Shown here: piece by piece, positions 9,374 through 19,029 of the stretch
Position numbering within the stretch: the first letter of the stretch is position 1
Layout: each line of letters starts with the position of its first letter
DNA from: Sediminivirga luteola
GTDB lineage: Bacteria; Actinomycetota; Actinomycetes; Actinomycetales; Brevibacteriaceae
Direction: 5' to 3'
DNA length: 64,000 bases
Assembly (NCBI RefSeq): GCF_014639315.1
Contig: NZ_BMFY01000003.1
Location: 280,040-344,039, forward strand
The notes under the pieces: generated by a model
What the model saw: only the letters and a program-made list of their open reading frames with translations
Database searches by the model: none
Told to the model about the DNA's origin: nothing
Program-made: the position numbers and the translations under genes

Positions 9374-9844
9374 ATGACCTCCTCCGTCTCCCGGCGGCGG
9401 CTGCTGACCTACGCGGGTCCGGCGGCCGCCGCCGTGGCGCTGGCCGGCTGCGGCATCGGGCGCCGTGTGCTCGTCTGCCGTCATCAGCGCACCGGCGAGG
9501 TCTACGCCGAGCTGCCGATCACGGCGGAATCGGAGATCACCCACTCCTGGATCCACTCCATCGAACTGTCCCGCTGGACGGACGTCTACCGGGTGCACGG
9601 CGAGGGCCTCCTCCTGGTGGCCACCAGCTTCCAGGAATACGGCGCGGGCATGCCGCTGGACGAGGGCGACGTCTCCCTCCGGGACGGCAGGGTGGTGATC
9701 GAGAACATCGACCGCCCGTTCGAGGCCATCCGCTGGATGCACTCGCACCGGGTGGACTACCGCATCGGCGTCGACGGCCACGACGACCTGATCGACACGC
9801 TGAGACTCCCCGACAAGGAACCACTGGAACTGAGACCCCAATGA
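9374..9844 (+). CDS. DUF1850 lipoprotein of a TAXI-TRAP operon
   Basis: A 156-residue predicted lipoprotein. An SRRRLLTY segment resembling a twin-arginine leader is followed by a short hydrophobic stretch and the lipobox LAGC, with Cys at 26. The mature part has the DUF1850 pattern: ITHSWIHSIELSRWTDVYRV near residues 55-75, then SFQEYGAGMP near 90. DUF1850 genes occur almost only beside TAXI permeases, as here, but their biochemical role is not known. It sits 25 bases after the binding-protein gene and overlaps the permease start by ATGA, so it is co-translated with it. Confidence 0.85.
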   Translation: MTSSVSRRRLLTYAGPAAAAVALAGCGIGRRVLVCRHQRTGEVYAELPITAESEITHSWIHSIELSRWTDVYRVHGEGLLLVATSFQEYGAGMPLDEGDVSLRDGRVVIENIDRPFEAIRWMHSHRVDYRIGVDGHDDLIDTLRLPDKEPLELRPQ

Positions 9845-11868
9845 GCAGATCAGACAAACACGACCCCGCGCAGCCGGCGGCCGAGGGCGAGACCATCGAG
9901 GTCATCCCGCACGACGAGGACGAGCGCAGGGCCCGGGAGAAGGAGGCGGCCGCGGCCGCCGCCAAGTACGATGCGGAGTCCCGGGTCCGCGAGACCCGAT
10001 GGAAGCCGCTGGCGCTGCTGATCAGCGGCGTGGCGGTCTTCACCGCGCTGTACCACATGTACACCGCGTACTTCGGCACGCCGCCGACGCTGATCCACCG
10101 TTCGCTGCACGTGAGCCTGATCCTCTTCCTGGTCTTCATGCTCTACCCGCCGGCACGCCGGGCACGCGCCGCCTGGTGGCGGATCCCCGACGCCGTGCTC
10201 GCCCTGGCCGCCTTCGTGCCGACGCTCTATCTGGTGCAGAACTACGAGCAACTCGTGCTGCAGGCCGGGCGCTACACCTCCACCGACATCCTGGTGGCGA
10301 CCCTGCTGGTGGTGCTGGTGCTCGAGGCCGCCCGGCGCGTGACCGGCTGGGCGCTGCCGATCCTGGCGTTGCTGTTCATCCTGTTCGGCCTGTACGGCCG
10401 CGAACTGCCCGGCCTGTTCCGGCACCGCGGCTACGACTGGGACACCCTGGCCTACAACTTCTTCGCCACCACTGAGGGCATCTTCGGCACCGCCATCGGC
10501 GTCTCTGCCACCTATATCTTCCTGTTCATCCTCTTCGGCGCCTTCCTGGCGAAGTCCGGGATGAGCCAGATGTTCAACGACCTCGCCCTGGCCATCGCCG
10601 GCCAGGGCCGTGGCGGCCCGGCCAAGGTCGCCACCCTGGCCTCCGGCTTCATGGGGTCCATCAACGGCGCCGCGATCGCGAACGTGGTCTCCACCGGCGC
10701 GTTCACCATCCCGCTGATGAAGAAGATCGGCTACACCCGCACCTTCGCCGGCGCCGTCGAGTCCACCGCCTCCGTCGGCGGCCAGATCCTCCCGCCGATC
10801 ATGGGTGCCGCGGCGTTCATCATGGCCGAGACCCTGGGCGTGCCGTATACCACCGTGGCGCTGGCGGCGATCGTCCCGGCGCTGCTGTACTACGTCAGCC
10901 TGATCGGCCAGATCCACCTGCGTGCCACCCGGATGGGGCTCAAGGGCATCGCGAAGGAGAACCTGCCGGATGTGCTCGGCGTGCTCAAAGACCGCGGCCA
11001 TCTGCTCATCCCGCTGGCCTTCCTGCTGTACATGCTGTTCTTCTCCGGCCGCACCATCCTGTACTCGGCGTTCCTGACGATCCTGGTCACCATCGCGGTG
11101 GCCATGCTGCGCAAGACCACGCGCATGACGCCGCTGCAGATCCTGCAGGCGCTCGAGGACGGCACGCGCTCGGCGCTGGGCGTGGCGGTGGCCTGCGCCT
11201 CGGTGGGCGTCATCGTCGGCGTCGTGACCGTCTCCGGTTTCGGCGTCACCCTGGCCGGCGCGATCGTCTCGCTCAGCGGGGGAGTGCTGTTCTGGACGCT
11301 GGTGATGACGATGGTCGCCTGCCTCGTGCTGGGCATGGGCCTGCCGTCGATCCCGGCGTACATCATCACCGCCACGATGGCCGCGCCCGCGCTCACCGAG
11401 CTCGGCGTCGAGCCGATCGTGGCGCACCTGTTCGTGTTCTACTTCGGCCTGTTCGCCAACATCACCCCGCCGGTCGCGCTGGCCTCCTTCGCCGCGGCGG
11501 GCATCAGCGGCGGCAGCCCCATGCGCACCGGCGTGGCGTCCCTGAAGCTCGCCAGCGCCGGCTTCGTGATCCCGTACATCTTCGTGTACAACCCGGACCT
11601 GCTGCTGCGCGATGTGGACTTCCTCACCGGGGTGACCGTGGTGGCCTCCGCGGTCGTGGCGGTGCTGCTGCTGGCCACCGCGATCGAGGGGCACTTCATG
11701 GTGGACATGCCGTGGTACGCCCGGATCGTGATCGCCGCCGGCGCGCTCATGATGCTCAACACCAATATGCTCTACGACCTGATCGGCATCGGCCTGGTGG
11801 TGCTGGTCCTGGGGTTCCAGATGATCCGCGCCCGGGCCGCCGGGCAGCTGAGCCTCAGAGCTATCTGA
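9841..11868 (+). CDS. TRAP transporter permease, fused small and large subunits (TAXI type)
   Basis: A 675-residue integral membrane protein joining the 4-helix DctQ-like and the DctM-like subunits, as is usual for TAXI systems. After a charged cytoplasmic N-terminus (about 1-55) come about 16-18 hydrophobic segments. The DctM core has the conserved GFMGSINGAAIANVVSTG block (about 270-287) and the GQILPPIMGAAAF block (about 315-327). A second set, GMGLPSIPAYI and FANITPPVALA, near 498-545 forms the inverted repeat. It should drive cation-coupled import of the ligand delivered by the upstream lipoprotein. Confidence 0.94.
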   Translation: MSRSDKHDPAQPAAEGETIEVIPHDEDERRAREKEAAAAAAKYDAESRVRETRWKPLALLISGVAVFTALYHMYTAYFGTPPTLIHRSLHVSLILFLVFMLYPPARRARAAWWRIPDAVLALAAFVPTLYLVQNYEQLVLQAGRYTSTDILVATLLVVLVLEAARRVTGWALPILALLFILFGLYGRELPGLFRHRGYDWDTLAYNFFATTEGIFGTAIGVSATYIFLFILFGAFLAKSGMSQMFNDLALAIAGQGRGGPAKVATLASGFMGSINGAAIANVVSTGAFTIPLMKKIGYTRTFAGAVESTASVGGQILPPIMGAAAFIMAETLGVPYTTVALAAIVPALLYYVSLIGQIHLRATRMGLKGIAKENLPDVLGVLKDRGHLLIPLAFLLYMLFFSGRTILYSAFLTILVTIAVAMLRKTTRMTPLQILQALEDGTRSALGVAVACASVGVIVGVVTVSGFGVTLAGAIVSLSGGVLFWTLVMTMVACLVLGMGLPSIPAYIITATMAAPALTELGVEPIVAHLFVFYFGLFANITPPVALASFAAAGISGGSPMRTGVASLKLASAGFVIPYIFVYNPDLLLRDVDFLTGVTVVASAVVAVLLLATAIEGHFMVDMPWYARIVIAAGALMMLNTNMLYDLIGIGLVVLVLGFQMIRARAAGQLSLRAI

Positions 11869-11959
11869 CCGCCGGCGTAACGGGGGCGCCTCCCGCCGCG
11901 CCGGTGCCCAGCAGGTAGCGTTGCCGGCACGCAGGCACAACCGGCGACGGGGGAGCATC

Positions 11960-13762
11960 ATGCTGACCAGCGATCTGATCGTCCAGCGGCTGACCGAGTG
12001 GGGCGTGACGCGCGTCTTCGGGTACAGCGGAGACGGCAACAACGGCCTGATGGGGGCGCTGCAGCGCGCCGGCAGACCGGAGTTCGTCCAGGCCAGGCAT
12101 GAGGAGTCGGCAGCCTTCATGGCCGCCGGGCACGCCAAGTACACCGGCGGAGCCGGGGTGGTCACGGCCACGCAGGGGCCCGGAGCGGTGCATCTGCTGA
12201 CCGGGCTGTACGACGCCAAGGCCGATAGCGTGCCGGTGGTCGCGCTGGTCGGTCAGCAGGACCGCAGCACGCTGGGCTCCGGCTATCAGCAGGAGGTGGA
12301 TCTGCACACCCTGTTCCAGGACGTGGCCGCCGGATTCGCCCAGCAGCTGTCCTCGCCGGAGCAGGTGCCGATGGCGATCGACCGGGCCTTCCGGCAGGCG
12401 CTTGCCAGGCGCGGCCCGGCCATCGTGATCGTGCCGCAGGACGTCCAGGAGGCGACCGCCCCGGACATCGGGCAGGAACACGGCCAGATCCCCACCTCAC
12501 CGGTCTGCGGCAGCGTGGACGCGGTGCCGCCGCCCGAGGCGCTCGCCGAGGCCGCCCGGGTGCTGTCCGGCCGGTCCCGGCTGACCGTCCTGGCCGGACA
12601 GGGCGTGGCGGGCGCTTGGCCGGAACTGGCGGAGTTCGCCGAGCACACCGGCGCCGCGATCGTGACCAGCCTGCTGGGCAAGCCGCACGTCGACGAGACG
12701 GCGCCTTTCGTGGCCGGCACCATGGGTCATCTGGGCACCCCGGAGAGCGCGGTGGCGCTGCAGGAGTGCGATGCGCTGCTGATCGCCGGCTCGGACGATC
12801 CGTGGACGGAGTACTATCCGCCGCCGGGAAGCGTGCCCGCCGTCCAGATCGACCTCGATCCGGCCCGGCTGGGCAATCGCCACCCGGTCGCGGTGGGAAT
12901 CGCGGCCGATGCCGCGGCGTCGCTGCGGGCACTGACCGCCGCTCTGCCGGCCGCCGGGCACGACGGCTGGCGCGACCGGATCCGCACCGCCGTGGAGACC
13001 GGCCGCGAGGTGGCCCGGCAGCGAGCCGAGGTGCCCACCCGCCCCGGCACCGTCAACCCCGAGGCGGTCTTCAGCCACTGGCGTCCTCACGCGGACGCCG
13101 ATGACGCGGTGCTGGCCATCGACGTCGGTTCCTGCGTCTACTGGTACGTCCGGCAGCTGCGCACCCGTCCCGGGGTCCCGGCACACCTGTCCAGCACGCT
13201 GGCGAGCATGGGCTGCGCCGTGCCGTACGGGCTGGCCGCGAAGCTCGCGTGGCCGCACCGGCCGGTCTACGCCTTCGCCGGGGACGGGGCGGTCCAGATG
13301 CTCGGCATCAACGAGCTCATCACCGTCTCCCGTCTGTGGCGGCAATGGGAGGACCCGCGTTTCGTGCTCACGGTGCTGAACAACGGCGATCTTGCGGAGG
13401 TCAGCTGGGAGCAGCGGGAGATGGAGGGAATGCCCCGGTTCGCCGAGAGCCAGGATCTGCCGGTCTTCGACGTGGCCGCCTACGCCACCCAGCTCGGGCT
13501 CACCGGCGTCGCGGTGGACGACCCCGCCAAGCTGCCAGACGCCATCGGCGCCGCGGTGACGGCGGACCGCCCGGTCGTGCTCGATGTCCGCACCGATCCG
13601 GACACGCCCATGCTGCCGCCGCTCTACCAGGACCGAGAGAAGCTGCCGGGCATCCGCGAAGCGCTCGGCGGCGAGGCCGCGCCGCACCGCGAGCACGCAC
13701 TGCGCCTGCTGGAGGAATACGCCGGCATCGAGCTGCGGCTGCTCGGGCTCGGCGAGTCCTAG
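11960..13762 (+). CDS. Thiamine pyrophosphate-dependent enzyme (pyruvate oxidase / PoxB-like)
   Basis: A 600-residue member of the acetolactate synthase/pyruvate oxidase family. The N-terminal Pyr domain contains the catalytic Glu of RHEESAAFMAAGHA (about residue 47). A central FAD/ADP-binding-like domain spans about 190-335. The C-terminal PP domain has the TPP motif GDGAVQM ... NN (about 445-476). It most resembles YdaP/PoxB-type oxidases that decarboxylate pyruvate, but the substrate and the electron acceptor are not settled by sequence. GGGGGAG before the ATG supports the start. It is about 90 bases after the transporter operon and may or may not belong to it. Confidence 0.85.
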   Translation: MLTSDLIVQRLTEWGVTRVFGYSGDGNNGLMGALQRAGRPEFVQARHEESAAFMAAGHAKYTGGAGVVTATQGPGAVHLLTGLYDAKADSVPVVALVGQQDRSTLGSGYQQEVDLHTLFQDVAAGFAQQLSSPEQVPMAIDRAFRQALARRGPAIVIVPQDVQEATAPDIGQEHGQIPTSPVCGSVDAVPPPEALAEAARVLSGRSRLTVLAGQGVAGAWPELAEFAEHTGAAIVTSLLGKPHVDETAPFVAGTMGHLGTPESAVALQECDALLIAGSDDPWTEYYPPPGSVPAVQIDLDPARLGNRHPVAVGIAADAAASLRALTAALPAAGHDGWRDRIRTAVETGREVARQRAEVPTRPGTVNPEAVFSHWRPHADADDAVLAIDVGSCVYWYVRQLRTRPGVPAHLSSTLASMGCAVPYGLAAKLAWPHRPVYAFAGDGAVQMLGINELITVSRLWRQWEDPRFVLTVLNNGDLAEVSWEQREMEGMPRFAESQDLPVFDVAAYATQLGLTGVAVDDPAKLPDAIGAAVTADRPVVLDVRTDPDTPMLPPLYQDREKLPGIREALGGEAAPHREHALRLLEEYAGIELRLLGLGES

Positions 13763-13773
13763 CTACGGAACCG

Positions 13774-14151
13774 TCAGCGTCCGCCGCGGCCGGCCACCGC
13801 GGTGGCGACCACCCGCCAGCCCACCAGGGTGGCGAAGTTGAGCAGGCCGGCGACGATGATGAAGGCCCCGGCGGTGCCGTCGCCGAGGAAGGCGCGGATC
13901 ATCATCCCGATGAGGATGGTCGCCGCCCACAGGCCCACCCCGGTGCGCAGCGGGGAGAGCGGCTGCTGCCAGGCGCAGGTGAGCAGCCACGCCGCCGCCA
14001 GTCCGGCCAGGAACGGCCAGCTGGTCTCCGCGATGCCCACCAGGCTCATGTCCCCGCCGTGGGTCCAGTGCCCGACGATCCCGAACCCCGTCACCAGGAC
14101 GAGATCGACGATGACGGCGGTGAACACATGGGAACTGCGCTTGGGTGCCAT
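13774..14151 (-). CDS. DUF3054 small membrane protein
   Basis: A 125-residue protein with four predicted transmembrane helices (about 10-30, 38-58, 70-90 and 95-118). It matches the small DUF3054 family of actinobacteria in length and layout. Its function is unknown. TAGACT lies 7 bases before the ATG on this strand, indicating leaderless transcription. It is divergent from dop and converges on the TPP enzyme gene with only 11 bases between them. Confidence 0.75.
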   Translation of the reverse strand: MAPKRSSHVFTAVIVDLVLVTGFGIVGHWTHGGDMSLVGIAETSWPFLAGLAAAWLLTCAWQQPLSPLRTGVGLWAATILIGMMIRAFLGDGTAGAFIIVAGLLNFATLVGWRVVATAVAGRGGR

Positions 14152-14176
14152 GAGCTCAAGTCTATGAGCCAGCGCG

Positions 14177-14182
14177 TATTCT
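14177..14182 (+). promoter_or_regulatory. -10 box for dop (leaderless)
   Basis: TATTCT lies 6 bases before the dop ATG. The 37-base divergent gap has no room for a separate leader. The dop-pup-prcBA-pafA run therefore appears to have its own promoter, uncoupled from arc. Confidence 0.5.
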
Positions 14183-14188
14183 GGAGCG

Positions 14189-15703
14189 ATGAGCGTACAC
14201 CGGATCATGGGACTCGAATCCGAGTTCGGCATCAGCCAGCCGGGACGTCCCGAGGCCAATCCCATGCGGGACTCGGCACGCGTGGTCCACGCCTACGCCG
14301 CACCGCTGGGGCTGCGCTCGGGCCAGAGCTTCTGGGACTACTCCACCGAGTCGCCGCTGGCCGACGCCCGCGGCTTCCTGATGAGCCGGCATTCGGCGGA
14401 CCTGTCCCAGCTGACGCATCTGCCGGAGCTGCAGCCCGATGCCGAGTACCTCGCCAATGTAGTCCTGCCCAACGGCGCCCGCTACTACGTCGATCACGCC
14501 CATCCGGAGTACTCGGCGCCGGAGACCACCTCACCGCGGGAGGCGCTGCGCTACGACCGCGCGGGGGATCAGATCGCGGCCGCCAGCGTGCGGGCGCTGG
14601 CGGGCACCGCCGAGCCGGTGAACCTGTACAAGAACAACACCGACGGCAAGGGCGCCTCCTACGGCACGCATGAGAACTACCTGGTGCCCCGGGAGGTGGA
14701 CTTCGAGGCGCTGATCGCCGGGCTCACGCCGTTCTTCGTGACCCGGCAGATCTACACCGGCGCGGGGCGCGTCGGCCTGGGACAGGGCAGTGAGGAACCG
14801 GGCTTCCAGCTGTCCTCGCGGGCCGATTTCTTCGAGGCGGAGGTGGGCCTGGAGACCACCCTGCGCAGGCCGATCATCAACACCAGGGACGAGCCGCACG
14901 CCATCCCGGAGGAGCACCGCCGGCTGCACGTGATCATCGGCGACGCGAACCTGGCCGAGACCGCCGGGCTGCTCAAGCTCGGCGCGACGTCCCTCGTGCT
15001 GGGACTGATCGAGCACGGCCGGGCTCCCGAGCTCGCCCTGGCAGATCCGCTCGGCAGCCTGCGCGCCGTCAGCCGGGACCTGGACTTCACCGCGCTGCTG
15101 CCGCTGGCCGGCGGCGGGGCCATGACGGCCATCGCGATCCAGCGGGAGTACCTGCGCGCGGCCGAGGAATGGTGCCGCGACACCGGTGCCGAGGACCCCG
15201 ATACCGTCGAAGTGCTCCAGGAATGGGCCCGCGTGCTGCACGCCCTGGAAACCGATCCGGTGAGCCTGGCCGACAGTCTCGATTGGGCCGCCAAATACCA
15301 GCTGCTCAGCCGCTACCGCGAGCGGGAGGGCCTGAGCTGGGACGCCCCCAAGCTGGCGCTCATCGACGTGCAGTACGCCGATGTCAGGCCGGAGCGCGGG
15401 CTGTTCCACCGGCTGGAGTCGTCCGGGGCGATCCGCCGGCTGACCGATCCGGCCGCGGTGGACCGGGCGATGGCCCTGCCCCCGGAGGACACCCGGGCGT
15501 GGCTGCGCGGCACCGTCGCCGGCAGGTTCAGCCAGGACCTGGTCTCCGCCAGCTGGGACTCCCTGGTGTTCCAGTTCGAGGGGGAGGACCGGCTGCACCG
15601 GCTGCCCATGCTCCGGCCGGAACGGGGCACCCGCGCCCTCGTCGGCGATATCGTCGAGGCGAGCGCCGATGCCCGGGAGCTGCTGCGGCGGCTGACCGGC
15701 TAG
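14189..15703 (+). CDS. dop: Depupylase / Pup deamidase Dop
   Basis: A carboxylate-amine-ligase-fold enzyme that removes Pup from substrates and, where Pup ends in Gln, deamidates it. The 504-residue protein begins with the characteristic IMGLESEFGI (about 6-15), which includes the Mg/ATP-binding Glu. It has the Dop-specific stretch after residue 35 (the Dop-loop region, absent from PafA) and the central NNTDGKGASYGTHENYL block (about 150-166). Length matches the family's roughly 500 residues. Because the local Pup ends in Glu, depupylation is the likely main role here. It is followed by pup after 106 bases. Confidence 0.95.
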   Translation: MSVHRIMGLESEFGISQPGRPEANPMRDSARVVHAYAAPLGLRSGQSFWDYSTESPLADARGFLMSRHSADLSQLTHLPELQPDAEYLANVVLPNGARYYVDHAHPEYSAPETTSPREALRYDRAGDQIAAASVRALAGTAEPVNLYKNNTDGKGASYGTHENYLVPREVDFEALIAGLTPFFVTRQIYTGAGRVGLGQGSEEPGFQLSSRADFFEAEVGLETTLRRPIINTRDEPHAIPEEHRRLHVIIGDANLAETAGLLKLGATSLVLGLIEHGRAPELALADPLGSLRAVSRDLDFTALLPLAGGGAMTAIAIQREYLRAAEEWCRDTGAEDPDTVEVLQEWARVLHALETDPVSLADSLDWAAKYQLLSRYREREGLSWDAPKLALIDVQYADVRPERGLFHRLESSGAIRRLTDPAAVDRAMALPPEDTRAWLRGTVAGRFSQDLVSASWDSLVFQFEGEDRLHRLPMLRPERGTRALVGDIVEASADARELLRRLTG

Positions 15704-15809
15704 AGCACGCGTATCCTTGAGACCAGATGTGCCGCCGGCAGCGAGTTCGCTCCCATCAGTGAGCCGCAGCGGGCAGGCACCCGCGAACCGCGAACAAGAA
15801 GAAGGAGTC

Positions 15810-16001
15810 ATGGCAGGACAGGAGCAGATCCGCAGGAATCAGCCCTCCCCCGGGCCCGAGGAGCCGGTGGAACCGCCCAAGGCCGTCACCCCGCAGATCA
15901 ACACCAGCAAGGTGGACAGCGTGCTGGACGAGATCGACAGCGTCCTGGAGACGAACGCGGAGGACTTCGTGAAGAACTTCGTCCAGAAGGGCGGGGAGTA
16001 A
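15810..16001 (+). CDS. pup: Prokaryotic ubiquitin-like protein Pup (Glu-terminated)
   Basis: A 63-residue, largely disordered modifier attached by PafA through its C-terminal glutamate to lysines of target proteins. The central helix region around [20 protein letters not shown] (about 37-56) binds the Mpa coiled coil. The protein ends in QKGGE, so the reactive glutamate is encoded directly and deamidation is not needed. GAAGGAG, 2 bases before the ATG codon context, and family length fix the start. TATCCT at 15711-15716 may be a promoter for this gene. prcB follows after 10 bases. Confidence 0.96.
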   Translation: MAGQEQIRRNQPSPGPEEPVEPPKAVTPQINTSKVDSVLDEIDSVLETNAEDFVKNFVQKGGE

Positions 16002-16011
16002 CAGCCAGGCC

Positions 16012-16833
16012 ATGGGCAGCACAGGATTCCCCCCACCGTTCCTGACCTCCACCACGAGCTCGTTCGCCGAGTTCGCCGCTCAGGCCGCCCCGCACGTCCT
16101 CCCGGCACGCCGGCTGGAGGGGATCGTGAGCGCTGACGCGGCCGTCACGGCCGGTCTCGCCCCGCACGGCACCACCATCGTCGCCCTGACCTACTCCGGC
16201 GGCGTGCTGATGGCAGGCGACCGGCGCGCGACCGTGGGCCACACGATCGCCTCGCGCACCATCGAGAAGGTCTTCCCGGCCGACTCGCAGTCGGTGATCG
16301 GCATCGCCGGCACGGCGGGACTGGCGCTCGAACTGGTCCGGCTGTTCCAGCTGGAACTGGAGCACTACGAGAAGATCGAGGGCACGCCGCTGTCCCTCGA
16401 GGGCAAGGCGAACCGGCTGGCGGCGATGCTGCGCTCGAACCTCGGGCTGGCCATCCAGGGCCTGGCCGTCGTGCCGCTCTTCGCCGGCATCGGCGACGCC
16501 CGCCCGCGGATCTTCAGCTTTGACGTCACCGGCGGGCGCTATGAGGAGGTGGAGCACCACTCGGTGGGCTCCGGCTCGGGATTCGCCCGCGGCGCGCTGA
16601 AGAAGCTGTGGCGGCCCGATCTGGGCCGTACCGACGCCATCCGGGTGGCCGTCGAGGCGCTTTACGACGCGGCCGACGACGACTCCGCCACCGGTGGCCC
16701 GGACCTGGGCCGGCAGATCTTCCCGGTGGTCTACACGGTGGAGGCGGCCGGCCAGTCCCGCGCCGATGACGACCTGGTCCGGCGCACGGCTCTGGACGTG
16801 GTGGCCGCACGCGCGGAAGGGGGCCGGGCATGA
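16012..16833 (+). CDS. prcB: Proteasome beta subunit PrcB
   Basis: The proteolytic subunit of the 20S core. The 273-residue precursor carries a propeptide of 53 residues ending in APHG. Cleavage exposes Thr54 as the N-terminal nucleophile ([11 protein letters not shown]). The conserved GDRRAT (about 67-72, including the catalytic-site Asp and Arg) and SGSGF region (about 186) are present. It overlaps prcA by ATGA, fitting coupled production of the two ring types. Confidence 0.96.
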   Translation: MGSTGFPPPFLTSTTSSFAEFAAQAAPHVLPARRLEGIVSADAAVTAGLAPHGTTIVALTYSGGVLMAGDRRATVGHTIASRTIEKVFPADSQSVIGIAGTAGLALELVRLFQLELEHYEKIEGTPLSLEGKANRLAAMLRSNLGLAIQGLAVVPLFAGIGDARPRIFSFDVTGGRYEEVEHHSVGSGSGFARGALKKLWRPDLGRTDAIRVAVEALYDAADDDSATGGPDLGRQIFPVVYTVEAAGQSRADDDLVRRTALDVVAARAEGGRA

Positions 16834-17567
16834 GCACGCCGTTCTACGTCTCTCCCGAGCAGCTGATCAAGGACCGGGCGGACTTCGCCCGCAAGGGCAT
16901 CGCCCGGGGACGCTCGGTCGTCGTGCTCGGCGCCGAGGCCGGCATCGTCCTGGTGGCGGAGAACCCGTCCACCGCGCTGCGCAAGATCGCGGAGATCTAC
17001 GACCGGATCGGGTTCGCGGCGGTGGGCAAGTACAACGAGTTCGAGCAGCTGCGCCAGGCCGGGGTGCGCTACGCGGATCTGCGCGGCTACTCCTACGATC
17101 GCACCGACGTCTCCGCCCGCGGCCTGACGAACGCCTACGCGCAGACCCTCGCGGGCGTGTTCACCACCGAGTCCAAGCCCCTGGAGGTGGAGCTCGTCGT
17201 CGCGGAGCTCGGTGCGCAGCAGGCCGCCGACCAGCTCTACCGGATCAGCTACGACGGCTCCGTCGCCGATGAGTCCGACTGGGTCAGCATCGGCGGCGGC
17301 ACCGAGCGGATCGCCCAGCTGCTCTCGGCCGAATGGTCCCCGGGACTGAGCCTGCCGCAGGCGGTCGCGCTGGGTCGCAAGGCGCTCGGCGCTTCCCGGG
17401 AGGGCACCGTCGAGGTGGACTCCCTGGAGGTCGCGCTACTGGACCGCGCGGCTCCCGGGCGGCGCACCTTCCGGCGCATCGGCCATGCCGAGCTGGCACA
17501 GCTCCTGGCGCCGGAGCGCGGTGAACCCGGCCCGCAGGACGAGCAGGCAGGGGAGCAGCCGGAGTGA
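16830..17567 (+). CDS. prcA: Proteasome alpha subunit PrcA
   Basis: The gating, non-catalytic ring of the 20S core, 245 residues. The N-terminus [16 protein letters not shown] matches the gate-forming peptide and first helix of actinobacterial alpha subunits. It is followed by [14 protein letters not shown]. No N-terminal Thr is exposed. The alpha-ring pocket normally receives the C-terminal Tyr of Mpa, which is missing in this window's ATPase. The Asp/Glu/Gln-rich C-terminal tail is typical. The stop overlaps the GTG start of pafA. Confidence 0.96.
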   Translation: MSTPFYVSPEQLIKDRADFARKGIARGRSVVVLGAEAGIVLVAENPSTALRKIAEIYDRIGFAAVGKYNEFEQLRQAGVRYADLRGYSYDRTDVSARGLTNAYAQTLAGVFTTESKPLEVELVVAELGAQQAADQLYRISYDGSVADESDWVSIGGGTERIAQLLSAEWSPGLSLPQAVALGRKALGASREGTVEVDSLEVALLDRAAPGRRTFRRIGHAELAQLLAPERGEPGPQDEQAGEQPE

Positions 17568-18991
17568 AGCGCATCTTCGGGGTCGAGACCGAGTTCGGGC
17601 TGGCCTACACCCAGCGGCAGACCCGCCGGCTCGGGCCCGAGGAGCTCGCGCGGCACATGTTCCGCAAAGTGGTCGAGTGGGGCCGCTCCTCGAACGTGTT
17701 CCTGCCCAACGGGGCCAGGCTCTACCTGGACGTCGGCTCGCATCCGGAGTACGCCACCGCGGAATGCGATTCCCTGGCGGATCTCCTGGCGCAGGACCGC
17801 GCCGGGGAGGGCATCCTGCTGGAGCTGTTGGCCGATGCGCAGGCCGCCATCGAGGCCGAAGGCCATGACGGCACCGTCCACCTGCTCAAGAACAACGCCG
17901 ACTCCAGCGGGAACTCCTACGGCTGCCACGAGAACTATCTGATCCGCCGTACCGTCGAGTTCTCCCGGCTGACGACGGCCCTGCTGCCGTTCCTGGTGTC
18001 CCGCCAGCTGCTGGTGGGAGCCGGCGCCCTCATCGGCGCCGTGCCGCCGGGAACCCGGGCCGGTGAGGGCCCGGCGACCGCGACCTCCGGGCCGGTGTTC
18101 GGGTTCTCCGCACGCTCGGACTTCATGTGGGAGGGCGTCTCCTCCGCGACGACTCGTTCCAGGCCGATCATCAACGCCCGCGACGAGCCCCATGCCGATG
18201 CCGCCCTGTACCGCCGCCTGCATGTCATCGTCGGCGACTCCAACCGTTCGGAGACCACCTCGCTGCTGAAGCTCGGCTCGGCCGCTCTGGTGATCGATCT
18301 GATCGAGTCGGGCCGGCCCCTGAAGCCGTTCACTTTGAAGGACCCGATCGCCGATATCCGGCTGCTGGCCCGCGACCTGGGCTCCGAGCACCGGATGCGT
18401 CTGGCCGACGGCGGGGAGACCACGGCGGCGGACATGCTGGAGTACTTCCTGGGCGAGGCCGCGGATCTGGTCGCGCGCGGTGACCACTCGCTCGGCGACG
18501 ACGCGCTGGCCGTCCGTGTGATCGACCTGTGGCAGCGGACCCTGACCGCCGTGCGCACCGGCGACTGGGATCCGGTGGCGACCGAGATCGACTGGGCCAT
18601 CAAGCGTCGCTTGTTCGCCCGGTACCAGCAGCGGCTCGGCCTGGACCCCGGCGACTTCGGCGACCCCCGGCTGACCCGGCTGGACCTGGCCTACCACGAT
18701 CTCACCCCCGGTGCCGGGATCTTCGGCGGGCTGGAGGAGGCGGGCCTCGCCGCCAGGCTCACGGAGCCGGCCACGGTCGCCCGCGCCGCCGATGTGCCGC
18801 CGCAGACCACCCGGGCGCGGCTGCGCGGGGAGTTCATCCGACGGGCGCACGAGCAGCAGCTCGATTTCACCGTCGACTGGGTGCACCTGCGACTGAACGA
18901 CCGGGCGCAGCGGGCCGTCGTCTGCAAGGATCCGTTCCAGAGCGAAGACGAGCGGGTCGACCGTCTGCTGGCACTCATGTCGGACGCGTAG
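17564..18991 (+). CDS. pafA: Pup--protein ligase PafA
   Basis: PafA activates the gamma-carboxylate of Pup's terminal glutamate with ATP and joins it to substrate lysines. The 475-residue protein starts with the signature RIFGVETEFGL (about 3-13), whose Glu residues coordinate Mg-ATP. It carries the NNADSSGNSYGCHENYL block (about 110-126) shared with Dop, and has no Dop-loop insertion. The GTG start overlaps the stop of prcA by 4 bases. An insertion of about 14 residues rich in Gly/Ala/Thr at about 160-173 is slightly longer than I would expect. Confidence 0.95.
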   Translation: MKRIFGVETEFGLAYTQRQTRRLGPEELARHMFRKVVEWGRSSNVFLPNGARLYLDVGSHPEYATAECDSLADLLAQDRAGEGILLELLADAQAAIEAEGHDGTVHLLKNNADSSGNSYGCHENYLIRRTVEFSRLTTALLPFLVSRQLLVGAGALIGAVPPGTRAGEGPATATSGPVFGFSARSDFMWEGVSSATTRSRPIINARDEPHADAALYRRLHVIVGDSNRSETTSLLKLGSAALVIDLIESGRPLKPFTLKDPIADIRLLARDLGSEHRMRLADGGETTAADMLEYFLGEAADLVARGDHSLGDDALAVRVIDLWQRTLTAVRTGDWDPVATEIDWAIKRRLFARYQQRLGLDPGDFGDPRLTRLDLAYHDLTPGAGIFGGLEEAGLAARLTEPATVARAADVPPQTTRARLRGEFIRRAHEQQLDFTVDWVHLRLNDRAQRAVVCKDPFQSEDERVDRLLALMSDA

Positions 18992-19029
18992 ACTTGGGCG
19001 CGACCATTCATCGTTGGAAGGACAACTGC

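Noticed and set aside
9850..12219. Long minus-strand frame opposite the TRAP permease (789 codons)
   Set aside because: It is made of His/Asp/Gln/Arg-rich antisense sequence without any recognised domain. The permease on the other strand has transmembrane and TRAP motifs.
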